The translations under genes were made by a program, and so were the position numbers. The notes below the pieces were generated by a model that saw only the letters and a list, made by a program, of their open reading frames with translations, searched no databases and was not told the origin of the DNA. Positions 32,004 through 41,704 of a DNA stretch of 64,000 bases are shown here, piece by piece. Each line of letters opens with the position of its first letter. Position 1 is the stretch's first letter. Source of the stretch: Candidatus Omnitrophota bacterium (GTDB lineage: Bacteria; Hinthialibacterota; Hinthialibacteria; Hinthialibacterales; Hinthialibacteraceae); the NCBI GenBank assembly GCA_016934335.1, contig JAFGTC010000037.1, positions 1-64,000 on the forward strand, written 5' to 3'.

Positions 32004-33365
32004 ATGGCGCATTCGAATCGACGTGAATTTCTATCCTTGACGGCCGGTGCGGCGGCGGGCGCGTTGATTTCGGAAGCGGCTTACGCCGGTAAGAAGCGCC
32101 CCAATATTCTTGTGATTTTGGTAGATGATCTTGGTTATGGCGATCTCAGCGCTTACGGCGCTCCCGACTTGAAAACGCCGAATATCGACGCCCTCATTGC
32201 GGAAGGTATGCGCTTCGATTGCTTTTACGCCAACTGCCCTGTATGTTCCCCCACGCGCGCCTCACTGTTAACCGGCCGGTATCCCCATCGAGTGGGCGTT
32301 CCAGGAGTCATCCGCACCCATGCCGATAATTCATGGGGGTATTTGGATCCCCACTGCGTTACGCTTCAAGACAGGCTGCGCAGCGCCGGCTATACGACGG
32401 CTCTGGTCGGGAAATGGCACTTGGGCCTGGAATCCCCCAACAAGCCCAATCAGCGAGGCTTCGATTTTTTCCATGGTTTTCTCGGCGATATGATGGATGA
32501 TTATTTTAATCATCGCCGGCATGGAATCAATTACATGCGCTTGGATGACCAAGAAATTGATCCTCAAGGGCATGCCACCGACCTCTTTACCGATTGGGCC
32601 TGCGATTATATTCGCCGCCAGTCGTCTTCCAGTCAGCCGTTTTTCCTGTATCTGGCTTACAATGCGCCGCACAGCCCGATCCAGCCTCGAGAGGATTGGC
32701 TCAAACGCATCCAACAGCGCGAGCCCCATATCGATCCGCAGCGCGCCAAGTTTGGAGCGCTTGTCGAACATCTCGATGACGGCGTCGGAAAAGTGATGAA
32801 AACCCTTCATGATGCCGGCCTTGACGAAAAAACATTGGTGGTTTTTTCCAGCGACAATGGCGGGCGTCTGCATTTCGGCGCCTGCAACGATCCACTGCGC
32901 GGCGAAAAAGGCGCTTTGTATGAGGGGGGGATTCGCGTTCCTACGGCTGTGCGCTGGCCGGGGCGCATCCCGGCGGCAGCGTGTTCAAACCGCATCGCCT
33001 TGACCATGGATATTATGCCGACGGTGCTTGACGCCGCTGGAATCAAAGTTCAGAGCGAGATAGACGGCCATACTTTCCTGCCAACGCTTCTGGGACGAAA
33101 TCAACCGCCTCTTGATCGGGATCTTTTTTTCATCCGGCGAGAAGGCGGCGCCTTCCAGGGCCGCACCATCGAAGCCATTCGACGCGGAGATTGGAAAATC
33201 ATGCGCCCCATGCCGGGCGAATCTCTCGAACTTTTCAATCTTCAGTCGGATCCTCGCGAATACATGAACAAGGCGGGGGTTGAAACAAGAGTATATGCCG
33301 AACTGGGGGGGCGTCTTTTGGATGAAATGGCGACGTACGATGACGTCCCATGGCAGCCGCCGTAG
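32004..33365 (+). CDS. Sulfatase, Tat leader (NRREFLS)
   Basis: RPNILVILVDDLGYGD and NCPVCSPTRASLLTGR (CxPxR). Confidence 0.93.
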   Translation: MAHSNRREFLSLTAGAAAGALISEAAYAGKKRPNILVILVDDLGYGDLSAYGAPDLKTPNIDALIAEGMRFDCFYANCPVCSPTRASLLTGRYPHRVGVPGVIRTHADNSWGYLDPHCVTLQDRLRSAGYTTALVGKWHLGLESPNKPNQRGFDFFHGFLGDMMDDYFNHRRHGINYMRLDDQEIDPQGHATDLFTDWACDYIRRQSSSSQPFFLYLAYNAPHSPIQPREDWLKRIQQREPHIDPQRAKFGALVEHLDDGVGKVMKTLHDAGLDEKTLVVFSSDNGGRLHFGACNDPLRGEKGALYEGGIRVPTAVRWPGRIPAAACSNRIALTMDIMPTVLDAAGIKVQSEIDGHTFLPTLLGRNQPPLDRDLFFIRREGGAFQGRTIEAIRRGDWKIMRPMPGESLELFNLQSDPREYMNKAGVETRVYAELGGRLLDEMATYDDVPWQPP

Positions 33366-33450
33366 CGTTGGAAAAAATGAATGACGCCTTCAATAATAAT
33401 GTTGTTTTCTATCTAAATCGCTCTATTTTTCGGAATAAAGAGATCGAATG

Positions 33451-33921
33451 CTAATCGTACAATTTTTCTCGTACGCGCCCCAAAAGCCCATTCATGGCGC
33501 CTAAATCTTTTTTGGAAAGCCCCCCCATGACCTCCCGAATTCTCGAATAATAGAGTATTTCCGCTTTCCCCAAAAGATGGCTGCCTTCTTTTGTCAATTG
33601 AACTTTATTGATTCGCCGGTCTCCCGGCGCCGGCGCGCGCCGCACCCAGCCGGCTTCCTCCATGCGATCGACCAGGCCGGTCACATTGGAGCGATTGACC
33701 AGCAGCCGCGCTCCCAGTTCGGTTTGAGTGATGCCTTCATGGTTCGATTGATGCTTTAGAAGAATTAAAACGTTGAACTGCGAATTGGTTAATCCCAAAG
33801 GGCGAAAAATGCGCTGCCCTTCTTTGGCGAGCATCTCGCCGGTCAACACGATATTCATGATCGCTTCGTGAGCGGTATCGGAGATTGGATTGGGCATTCC
33901 CAATTCTTGCTGCAATCCCAT
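33451..33921 (-). CDS. MarR family transcriptional regulator
   Basis: LTNSQFNVLILLKH, QTELGARLLVNRSNVTGLVDRMEEAGWVRRAPAPGDRRINKVQLTKEG winged helix. Confidence 0.9.
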   Translation of the reverse strand: MGLQQELGMPNPISDTAHEAIMNIVLTGEMLAKEGQRIFRPLGLTNSQFNVLILLKHQSNHEGITQTELGARLLVNRSNVTGLVDRMEEAGWVRRAPAPGDRRINKVQLTKEGSHLLGKAEILYYSRIREVMGGLSKKDLGAMNGLLGRVREKLYD

Positions 33922-34049
33922 TATTTTATCCTCCCGATTTTGGGATCATCATACGCCGAAGCGTCGAAACTGCGCCAAGGCAGTCTCATGTAACTTATTA
34001 TAACTTCAGATTGAAATAATTCATACCTAAACCGTTTAGTAAGAAATAA

Positions 34050-34080
34050 AAAACCGCATCGGCGCAAGCCGTGCGGTTTT
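34050..34080 (-). terminator. Terminator hairpin downstream of glutathione peroxidase
   Basis: AAAACCGCA-T-CGGC-GCAA-GCCG-TGCGGTTTT. Confidence 0.75.
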
Positions 34081-34116
34081 GAAAAATGTCATGCGAATAC
34101 GCTTTTCCGGATTCTC

Positions 34117-34707
34117 TTAATCATCCTTTTTGGGAATTTCTTCCTTCAAAGCTTCTTCGATGGCTTCCTTAAGAATTTTGTCTGTCGGCTTTACTTTGCT
34201 GCGAAAACGATGAAGCAGCCGGCCGTCTCGCGCGATCAAGAATTTTTCGAAGTTCCACTTGATGTCGCCCGTGAAATCGGGATTTTTCTGCGTCGTCAAA
34301 TAGCGAAAAAGCGGATTCTGCTTTTCGCCTTTGACCACTACTTTGGAAAACATGGGAAAATTTACTTTGTAATTCAAGGTGCAAAATTCTTTGATTTCCT
34401 TATCGGCGCCCGGTTCTTGGCGACCGAATTCATTGGCTGGAAATCCCAAAACAACCAGCCCCTCTTTTTTATATTGTTTGTAAACGTCCACCATATCTTT
34501 GTATTGAGGCGTGTAGCCGCACTTGGAGGCCGTATTGACGATCAAAAGAACGTTACCTTTGAAATCCTTCATCTTCACTTCTTTTCCATCGATGTCTTTC
34601 ATCGTAAAATCGTAGAGGCTTTTTTCTTTTTCTGATTCATCGGCCATGACCATAGGGACGAGCGCAATCAAGGTAAGCACAACAGCGGCAATCATGAATT
34701 TTTTCAT
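34117..34707 (-). CDS. Glutathione peroxidase family protein (Cys form), signal peptide
   Basis: LLIVNTASKCGYTPQYKDM, VLGFPANEFGRQEPG, KWNFEKFLIARDGRLLHRF. Confidence 0.93.
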   Translation of the reverse strand: MKKFMIAAVVLTLIALVPMVMADESEKEKSLYDFTMKDIDGKEVKMKDFKGNVLLIVNTASKCGYTPQYKDMVDVYKQYKKEGLVVLGFPANEFGRQEPGADKEIKEFCTLNYKVNFPMFSKVVVKGEKQNPLFRYLTTQKNPDFTGDIKWNFEKFLIARDGRLLHRFRSKVKPTDKILKEAIEEALKEEIPKKDD

Positions 34708-34911
34708 AGCGAGACTCCTAGAAACAAAAAATTAGGGCGAAGGAAGAATACCAAGGTTGGTCTTGAGATTTGACTATTATGTTTAGTCTAATATTAAAGA
34801 ATGGCTGGCGGCGTTCGGTTCGTCAAGCGGTTTTTAAGGGGAAGATTCTGAATGACTGGAACATTCGTCCAAATTTGACCGGTTCCTTCTGCATTGAACC
34901 GAAGTGGCTCC

Positions 34912-37143
34912 TCAATCCCACCGCGGGGGCTTAATCACGCTCAATAGGTTTGAAAAATCATCGGTCCAGACTTGGAAGCCGGGCGTAGGGCGTAATTCCT
35001 CCCAGGCAGGATCTTCGGACAACTTTTCCAAGACGCCGGAAGGCGGGCCCATCGCCGCCCAAATAGATGGATAAATCATCTTCTCTTTTTCAACGTACGA
35101 TTTATCCAGGTCGCGTTGGATCAACGCCCTCCAATCCGCCTCTCGGGCAAGCCCCGCCAATACCGGCGCCAAGTTCAAATATCGGTTGCTGATCTGATAG
35201 ATCAAGACGCCGTCTTTTTTTAACTTTGTTCGAATCATTTCGAAGGCTTCGCGCGTCAGCAGGTGGGTGGGGATGGAGCCGCTGCTGAAAGCGTCCATGA
35301 TGATGACGTCGTAGGATAGATCGGGCGCTTTTTCCAAGGTCAATCGCGCATCGCCCAAATGAATTTGAATAGCCGCTTTGGAGTCTCTCAAGAAAGTAAA
35401 ATAATCCGAATGCTGTGCGATTCGAACGACATTGGGATCGATTTCGTAATAATCGATCGCATCCCCCGCCCGGCCATAAGCGGCGATGGCGCCGACCCCC
35501 AATCCGGCGATCGCCATAGTTCGGGGCGCCGGCGACAAGGAATTCATGGCAGACAGGATTTGCCCGAAAGGCCCGGCTTCGGTGAAATAGGTCAGCGGGT
35601 TCATGTGATTTGAAGGATGCCGGCTTTGTGCTCCATGCAGCGTTGTTCCATGGTAAAAAAGAAAATATTCCTCTTTGGGATCCATTCTGATGAGCAGCGG
35701 CCCGAAAAAACTACGTTCGCGGTGAAGCACTTTGCGATAAGCGTCGTTGATGCGAAAACCTCCGACGATCAAGACGGCCAATAGGAAGCCTAAAACAATC
35801 GGGCGATTCACCCAACCGTAAAAATAGGCGGCGAAAAGAGACGAAACGATCAACAATCCGAAGATTCCGACATGGTAAGCCGCATCCGGATTGCCGATCA
35901 GAGGCCCCAATAGCAATATCCCTAGTCCTGCCAATAAACCGTAGGCGAACCGCCGCGTATTCGGTTTTGGATTGCTTTGTCGAGGGCGCAGCATGGCGGC
36001 CGCCGCAATGGCCAGCGGATATTCAAGGGGCGCGTCGAAAAGAAAGGGAGCGGCAATCGCGTTGATCAGTCCACCCGCCATCCCGCCCGCCGCCATCCAC
36101 AAGTAAAACTCGGTCAAATGTGAAGTTGCAGGACGGCGTTTGGCTAACTCGCCGTGGCAGACCATGGCGTGAATGAAGAAGGCTGTCAAATGGATGGGAA
36201 AGTTAATAAAAAGCGGGACTTTGCTTCCCCAAAAAAACAATAAAACCGGCGGGGCGAGCAGATAGGGCTGGATTCTCAATAGGAGGCCTCGCCGGAAAAG
36301 AGTCTTCCTCGCGAACACGAGGATGAACGTACTCAGATAAATGGCCAGCGGCGCAATCCACAGCAACGGTGCGGCGGCTAAATCGGTGGTCATATAGGTG
36401 GTCACTCCCAGCATCATGCTGGATGGCGCCAATGACAGAAGAAGCCAGCGCAGGCGATCGGACGCCGTGATCCTGGTTTGCGAGATCCCTGTTTGCGAAA
36501 TCCTGGTTTGATTATCTGGCTGTTCCCGCTTCTCGATATGAATGGAAATAGAAGGTGTTCTCCACAATGCGACTGCGCAGATAAGCGATAAAAAAAACAA
36601 TGCGACATACCCGGCGCTCCAAGCAAGCGCTTGATTGGAAAGGCGGAAATAAGGTTCTATTAAAATCGGGTATCCCAATAGAACGGCCAAACTTCCCAAG
36701 TTGCTCGCAGCATAAAGAAAATAGGGATCATGCGCCTCTTTATGGCGAGTAAACGAAAACCAGCGCTGCAGCATGGGGGCGGTGAACGAAATCACCCAGA
36801 ACGGCCAGCCGATGCACACTAACAATAGGTGCAAGAGCCACAAAATCGGCGCTCCCGCAGCGGGAGGCGGAGAAGCGTAATTCGCGGATATGGGAAGAAA
36901 GAAGAATCCGGCGCCCAGAAAGAGGCAATGAAGAACGGCCTGCCGCTTAACGCCGAATCGGCGGATCATCGCGTGGGCCGATGCGTATCCAGCCAACAGC
37001 GCCGCCTGATAAAAGACCATGCATGTATTCCATACGCCGGGAGTCCCTCCCAAATAAGGCAAAACCATTTTGGAAAAGAGGGGTTGGATCCAAAACAACA
37101 GCATTGCGCTGAGAAATAGCGTGACGGCGAACAATAGGACCAA
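34912..37143 (-). CDS. Membrane domain fused to spermidine synthase-like methyltransferase domain
   Basis: N-terminal multi-TM segment, then IAGLGVGAIAAYGRAGDAIDYYEIDPNVV, YDVIIMDAFSSGSIPTHLLTREAF. Confidence 0.82.
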   Translation of the reverse strand: MVLLFAVTLFLSAMLLFWIQPLFSKMVLPYLGGTPGVWNTCMVFYQAALLAGYASAHAMIRRFGVKRQAVLHCLFLGAGFFFLPISANYASPPPAAGAPILWLLHLLLVCIGWPFWVISFTAPMLQRWFSFTRHKEAHDPYFLYAASNLGSLAVLLGYPILIEPYFRLSNQALAWSAGYVALFFLSLICAVALWRTPSISIHIEKREQPDNQTRISQTGISQTRITASDRLRWLLLSLAPSSMMLGVTTYMTTDLAAAPLLWIAPLAIYLSTFILVFARKTLFRRGLLLRIQPYLLAPPVLLFFWGSKVPLFINFPIHLTAFFIHAMVCHGELAKRRPATSHLTEFYLWMAAGGMAGGLINAIAAPFLFDAPLEYPLAIAAAAMLRPRQSNPKPNTRRFAYGLLAGLGILLLGPLIGNPDAAYHVGIFGLLIVSSLFAAYFYGWVNRPIVLGFLLAVLIVGGFRINDAYRKVLHRERSFFGPLLIRMDPKEEYFLFYHGTTLHGAQSRHPSNHMNPLTYFTEAGPFGQILSAMNSLSPAPRTMAIAGLGVGAIAAYGRAGDAIDYYEIDPNVVRIAQHSDYFTFLRDSKAAIQIHLGDARLTLEKAPDLSYDVIIMDAFSSGSIPTHLLTREAFEMIRTKLKKDGVLIYQISNRYLNLAPVLAGLAREADWRALIQRDLDKSYVEKEKMIYPSIWAAMGPPSGVLEKLSEDPAWEELRPTPGFQVWTDDFSNLLSVIKPPRWD
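36469..36513. repeat. 15-bp x3 tandem repeat inside the spermidine synthase-like gene
   Basis: GATCCTGGTTTGCGA / GATCCCTGTTTGCGA / AATCCTGGTTTGATT, encoding degenerate (R/G)ISQT units. Confidence 0.75.
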
Positions 37144-37382
37144 TCGATTCTCCCTCGTGATCTTGAATCTATGAATTTGATGCTCGTTTTTTTGATTGTA
37201 ATCTCATTCATCATGAATCCGACATCGCTTCCGGGCTAGAGGCGCAAATCATCAGCTTTCCAGAGCCAGGTTCTCTTTTTCTCGGGATTATAATAAAGAC
37301 TCGCCCGTTCTTGAAAAAAAGGCGAGTCGATCCAGGAGGGAAAGGCTGCGTATTTGTGTTTTTGTAGTAGGATTTTCGTCTC

Positions 37383-37832
37383 TTATTCAATGAGACTTTC
37401 TACTGTAGATTTTGAGGATCTATCGTACATGGGGAGGTCTTCTTGGCATGACGGATCAGACTCGATGGATTTAAATAAAGTCTTCAAATCGTTTGGATCG
37501 GCGGGGCGCTGAATCAGTTCGACTTGCTCACTGTTTTCCAGAGGATCGGTCTCTATCGAACCGATTTCGTCGTACAACACTATGATTCTGACATTCGGCT
37601 GCAGGCCGCGCAGCAGCCAAATTCGAAAAGTGGGATGCGGCAGTTCCTCCGACTGACCAAGGATGCAGGCGTGGAATTGGGTATTTCGCGCTTCGCTCCA
37701 TAAATCCATATCATTTTTTACCGTATAGATTTCTCCCTCTTTGGAGATGATCAATTCTCTCAAATCATCGATCTCTTCATCATTAAGACCCATCGTTAAA
37801 ACTCGCAGCGTATCGCGATCAAAAGCAATCAT
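37383..37832 (-). CDS. Small protein with degenerate response-regulator receiver-like pattern
   Basis: RVLTMGLNDEEIDDLRELI ... FHACILGQSE ... LQPNVRIIVLYDE ... VELIQRPADPNDLKTLFKSI; strand/helix order resembles REC, but the beta3 Asp is absent. Confidence 0.4.
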   Translation of the reverse strand: MIAFDRDTLRVLTMGLNDEEIDDLRELIISKEGEIYTVKNDMDLWSEARNTQFHACILGQSEELPHPTFRIWLLRGLQPNVRIIVLYDEIGSIETDPLENSEQVELIQRPADPNDLKTLFKSIESDPSCQEDLPMYDRSSKSTVESLIE

Positions 37833-37983
37833 GATTTTTCACCTCGATGTCGGCTTCCTGCTCGTCAAATTACAGAGCAGCATAATTAAGTACGTCTATT
37901 TTAGAAGTTATTACGCCGGCGAGTTTTTGTCAGCCTGTCAGCCTCTTTGAGACAATTTTTTGCATAATTTTTTTATCCCAAAT

Positions 37984-38014
37984 GGAAAAAGGGCGATCAG
38001 ACCGCCCTTTTTCC
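37984..38014 (-). terminator. Terminator hairpin downstream of Gfo/Idh/MocA gene
   Basis: GGAAAAAGGGCG-ATCAGAC-CGCCCTTTTTCC, 12-bp perfect stem. Confidence 0.75.
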
Positions 38015-38050
38015 GGTAAATTGAATCGATGTTTAGGTTGTATTTATCAC

Positions 38051-39307
38051 TCATCCATAAAGGATTTCTCGTTTTTGAGGATCGTATTTCAGCCTTTTCC
38101 CGACGCGATTGGATTCCGCAACCATAATCCCCGCCACGGAATGCGACAATCCATATTCGATGCTGCAGCATGGATCTTCGCGCGTGCGTATGCACTCCAG
38201 CCAATTGCGCATATGGCTGGCGACATTTTTCACGGGTTCCAGCGTCTTGGCTTCTTGTATTTGCTCGTCTCCTGCGCCGCCGTCGCCCGATAGAATGCGT
38301 TTTTGAACGTCCAATTTTCCATTTGTGCCGTAAACGATGAAATGAGTGTCCGCCGAATTGCATAAACTCATGGAAATATTCAATTGGAATCCGGATGGGT
38401 AATCGAGAATTGCGCTCAAAGTATCGGCCGTCTCGCGGTCGTCGTCGGGATCGTCCTGATTCCACAATAACACCGCCGCGCTGGCTGTTACTTCATAGGG
38501 AAACAGATCTTGCATATACCAGGCCACTGCATTGAGATAATGCGAAAGCCACAGGCCGGGCAGACCGTTTGTGTAATCCCGGTAGAGATACCATCGTTTG
38601 AAGCGTTTGGCGCTGAACGGCTTTTTGGCGTGATGCAATTGGAATAAATCCCAATTGACGTCGTCTTTTTTCACATCGGAATAATCTTTTCGCCACCGGG
38701 GCTGGATAAAATTTTGCGCAATGGAGATTCGGGTTATTTTCCCTAAAACGCCGGAATGGACGGCATTGGCGCCTGCAATGTAATTTCCATCGCTGCGCCA
38801 CTGGGCGCCGATCTGTACAACGCGCTTATTGGCGCGCACGGCGTTGACCGCCGCAACGCCTTCTTTTAAGTCGACGGCGAAAGGTTTTTCGCAGTATCCA
38901 TCCTTGCCCGCTTCCGCCGCTTCCTTCAAAATCTTGGCGTGGCTGAAATCGGGCGTGGCAATGACTACGGCGTCCACGCTCGGATCGTTGAGTATATCTT
39001 CATAATTCTCAACCGCTTTAGGCGCGGTTTTCTGGCCTCTGCTTTGCGCCGAAGCAACCGCGCGATCTCTCGCAATGCTCCAGACGTCGCAGACGTGACT
39101 CAACTCCACGCCCATATCTTGGCATTGAATGATATCGGGAATATGCTGGCTGCCGCGAACTCCACAGCCGATGACGGCTATTCGAATGCGATTATTCGCT
39201 CCCACTGTTGATAAGGTTTGAATCCCCGGAAAACCCGCCGCTCCCACGGCAAGCGCTGTTCGATGAAAATCTCTCCGCTTCAAGGTCTCTCTCCATTCTT
39301 TTCTCAT
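38051..39307 (-). CDS. Gfo/Idh/MocA family oxidoreductase with Tat-like leader
   Basis: ORF extends to 39355 from a TTG; the likely start is the internal Met of MRKEWRETLKRRDFHRTALAVGAAG. IAVIGCGVRGSQH, ATPDFSHAKI, CEKPFAVD. Confidence 0.88.
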   Translation of the reverse strand: MRKEWRETLKRRDFHRTALAVGAAGFPGIQTLSTVGANNRIRIAVIGCGVRGSQHIPDIIQCQDMGVELSHVCDVWSIARDRAVASAQSRGQKTAPKAVENYEDILNDPSVDAVVIATPDFSHAKILKEAAEAGKDGYCEKPFAVDLKEGVAAVNAVRANKRVVQIGAQWRSDGNYIAGANAVHSGVLGKITRISIAQNFIQPRWRKDYSDVKKDDVNWDLFQLHHAKKPFSAKRFKRWYLYRDYTNGLPGLWLSHYLNAVAWYMQDLFPYEVTASAAVLLWNQDDPDDDRETADTLSAILDYPSGFQLNISMSLCNSADTHFIVYGTNGKLDVQKRILSGDGGAGDEQIQEAKTLEPVKNVASHMRNWLECIRTREDPCCSIEYGLSHSVAGIMVAESNRVGKRLKYDPQKREILYG

Positions 39308-39400
39308 AGGATATAGATAAATCAAATCCAAATGTTGCATCGCGGAAAACCGCAAGTACTATGAAGATATCAAACTTAAACAGTCTTAGGGAAGGGTGAA

Positions 39401-40297
39401 TTGGTGAATTCTTCTAAATCGTCGCCTCCGTTTGTTCTTCAGTCAGGAAAATCCAGAAATGTCATTTTCGAGACGCCGCATCTTGGACGAGCGACGCCTG
39501 ACGAATTGCAGCGCCATTCCAAACTCGTCGAAGCGGCGGCGCGGCGTTGGGATAATCATATCGATCGCGCCGGCGAAATGATGCTGTCGGAAGTCGGCGG
39601 GGAATGGATTGGTTCGGTTTATTCGCGAATGGTTGTTGATTTAAACCGGGGGCCCGATCGGGTGGATTCGCGCGTTTCCCCCGATTGGCCGGGAGCGAGA
39701 ATCTACGAAGACGGAGGCGTGATTGTTCCCTTTGTAAAAAATAAAACGGTTCTAAACGCTCTTTACGAGAATCCGCTGAATCCCGAAGAAATCGAACATC
39801 GACTCAAACTGTACTGGTTTCCATTCCACGATCAGTTGCAAGCGCGCATCGATGCAATTCTGCATCGATTTGGACATGCGATCCTGATCAGTTTGCACAG
39901 CGCCGAACCGGAGCCGGAACACTGTCAAGGCGATATGCCTGTCATTTATCTTGGAACGGGCAACGGATCGACATGCGATGCCGGAATGCTCAGCATTATT
40001 CGGACTGTCCTGGAAAAGAGCAATATTCGGGTGATTTCGGAATTGTATTATCAGGGAGCGTTCACTACCCAGGCCTATCGGAAAGATCCCCATGTTCACG
40101 CTGTCCAAATTGAACTGGACCGGAGGTTTATGAAAACGGATGCTGAAATAAAACGGCAGTTAGAACCGCTCGCGGCAGCTCTTCAAAGCGTATCTACCGG
40201 CGGCGTCGGGATCGCTCCGTCTTCTTCACGCGCTAAGCGTCTTTCGGTAAGACGAACGTATATCGACCCCCTGACAGGAGACGTCCTCCCTTATTGA
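39401..40297 (+). CDS. N-formylglutamate amidohydrolase family protein
   Basis: VIFETPHLGR, MVVDLNRGPD, HDQLQARIDAILHRFGHAILISLHSAEPE. Confidence 0.75.
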   Translation: MVNSSKSSPPFVLQSGKSRNVIFETPHLGRATPDELQRHSKLVEAAARRWDNHIDRAGEMMLSEVGGEWIGSVYSRMVVDLNRGPDRVDSRVSPDWPGARIYEDGGVIVPFVKNKTVLNALYENPLNPEEIEHRLKLYWFPFHDQLQARIDAILHRFGHAILISLHSAEPEPEHCQGDMPVIYLGTGNGSTCDAGMLSIIRTVLEKSNIRVISELYYQGAFTTQAYRKDPHVHAVQIELDRRFMKTDAEIKRQLEPLAAALQSVSTGGVGIAPSSSRAKRLSVRRTYIDPLTGDVLPY

Positions 40298-40335
40298 TCT
40301 TTTTCTCTGACAGAATGATATAACCGGATAATTTT

Positions 40336-41676
40336 TCAGGCCGTTAATGTGGATATTTCTTTCTCCATCGCTCGAGCCAATCGTTTGTAGCCTTCCTGCA
40401 GCGCTTGTTCTCCGATCATGCCATAGGATAGTCGCATGGCGGATGATCTTTTCGATTCAGGGCGATCGGAGGAATAACAGAGATCTCCCGGCACATAGAG
40501 TACTTTTTCTTGAAGCGCCGTTTGGAAGAAATGACCTTTTGCGCTCGTATCAACAGCTTCGGGCAAGACAACCCATGTATAAAAGCCGCCGCTGGGACGA
40601 AGCCACTTCGCTTCCGGCGGAAAATATTTTTCAAGAACGTTTAACGCAATATCTCGTTTGCGCCGATAGATGCTCTGAAGCGTTTTTAGGTGCTGATCGA
40701 ATAAACCGGATTGCATGACGGTTTTTATAATTTGCTGCGCCATATTGCTGCTGCCGAAATCATGATTTCCTTTTATATCAATCATTTTATCGATCAGCTC
40801 TTTCGGCCCGACGCCAAATCCCAAACGGAGCCCCGGCGACAAAGATTTGGAAAAAGATTCCGTATAAAGGATTTGTTGATTTGAATCATCGAATCGTTTG
40901 ATAGGATGAGGGCATTCTCCATCAATAACCAACCGGCGATAGGCTGCATCCTCTACCAATAAAATGGGGAATCCGCCGTCTCGATATCGCTGAAGAATCG
41001 ACAGAATCTGTCTTCGACGCTCCTGAGGCAGAGTGACGCCTAAAGGATTCGTCGCATAACTCATCAAATAGAGCATCTTCACGCGAGATAATCGTTTTTC
41101 TCGCTTCAATTGTTCCAGGCATTCTTCCAAACGTTCGGGAATCAAACCGTGTTCATCCGTATCAATTCCAATCGTTTGCGCGCCCCGCGATTTGAAAACG
41201 CCTAAAACAACAAAATAGGTAGGCGCCTCAAGAAGAACTATGTCTTCTTCATCCAGCAGCGCCTCCGCCGCCAGATAGAGTATTTGCTGAGAACCCGAGC
41301 CGACGAGACAATGGGATGCATCGATTTCGCTGTTAGAAGAAATGACCTGTTCGCGGCGCAGCCGATCGATGAGTTTGATTCGGAATTCCAAGTCGCCTTG
41401 AGTCGTGCCGTATTGCAGCGCCGCGCGCCCGTTTTGTGCCTGCTCCATCACTTCGCGCAACAATCCGGCAAACTCTTCATGAGGCAAAGATTCCTGATCG
41501 ACAAATCCCGCCGCTAATGAGATGATGTCCGGATCTTCGAGCGCCTGCGCCATGAGCCAATTGATTTCCGGCGGCAGCGTCCGCCGGGCGACGGTCGAAA
41601 ACCTTTGGCGCCAATTGAACGTTGCATTACTATATGCTGATTGACGATTTTGCACTGAAACCATTATCATCCTCAT
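40336..41676 (-). CDS. PLP-dependent aminotransferase class I/II (2-aminoadipate-transaminase-like)
   Basis: DIISLAAGFVDQESLP, LQYGTTQGDLEFR, VGSGSQQILYLAAEALLDEEDIVLLEAPTYF, YTESFSKSLSPGLRLGFGVGP. Confidence 0.88.
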   Translation of the reverse strand: MRMIMVSVQNRQSAYSNATFNWRQRFSTVARRTLPPEINWLMAQALEDPDIISLAAGFVDQESLPHEEFAGLLREVMEQAQNGRAALQYGTTQGDLEFRIKLIDRLRREQVISSNSEIDASHCLVGSGSQQILYLAAEALLDEEDIVLLEAPTYFVVLGVFKSRGAQTIGIDTDEHGLIPERLEECLEQLKREKRLSRVKMLYLMSYATNPLGVTLPQERRRQILSILQRYRDGGFPILLVEDAAYRRLVIDGECPHPIKRFDDSNQQILYTESFSKSLSPGLRLGFGVGPKELIDKMIDIKGNHDFGSSNMAQQIIKTVMQSGLFDQHLKTLQSIYRRKRDIALNVLEKYFPPEAKWLRPSGGFYTWVVLPEAVDTSAKGHFFQTALQEKVLYVPGDLCYSSDRPESKRSSAMRLSYGMIGEQALQEGYKRLARAMEKEISTLTA

Positions 41677-41704
41677 TAATAAAGAAAATACAGGATTATT
41701 TTAC

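Noticed and set aside
32920-33312. G7 runs in the plus-strand sulfatase gene as phase-variation sites
   Set aside because: They lie mid/late in the gene, encode Gly-containing motifs, and are short; weak case compared with the G8 tract at 8621.
34510-34545. Possible selenocysteine glutathione peroxidase
   Set aside because: Active-site codon is Cys (SKCGYT); no in-frame TGA.
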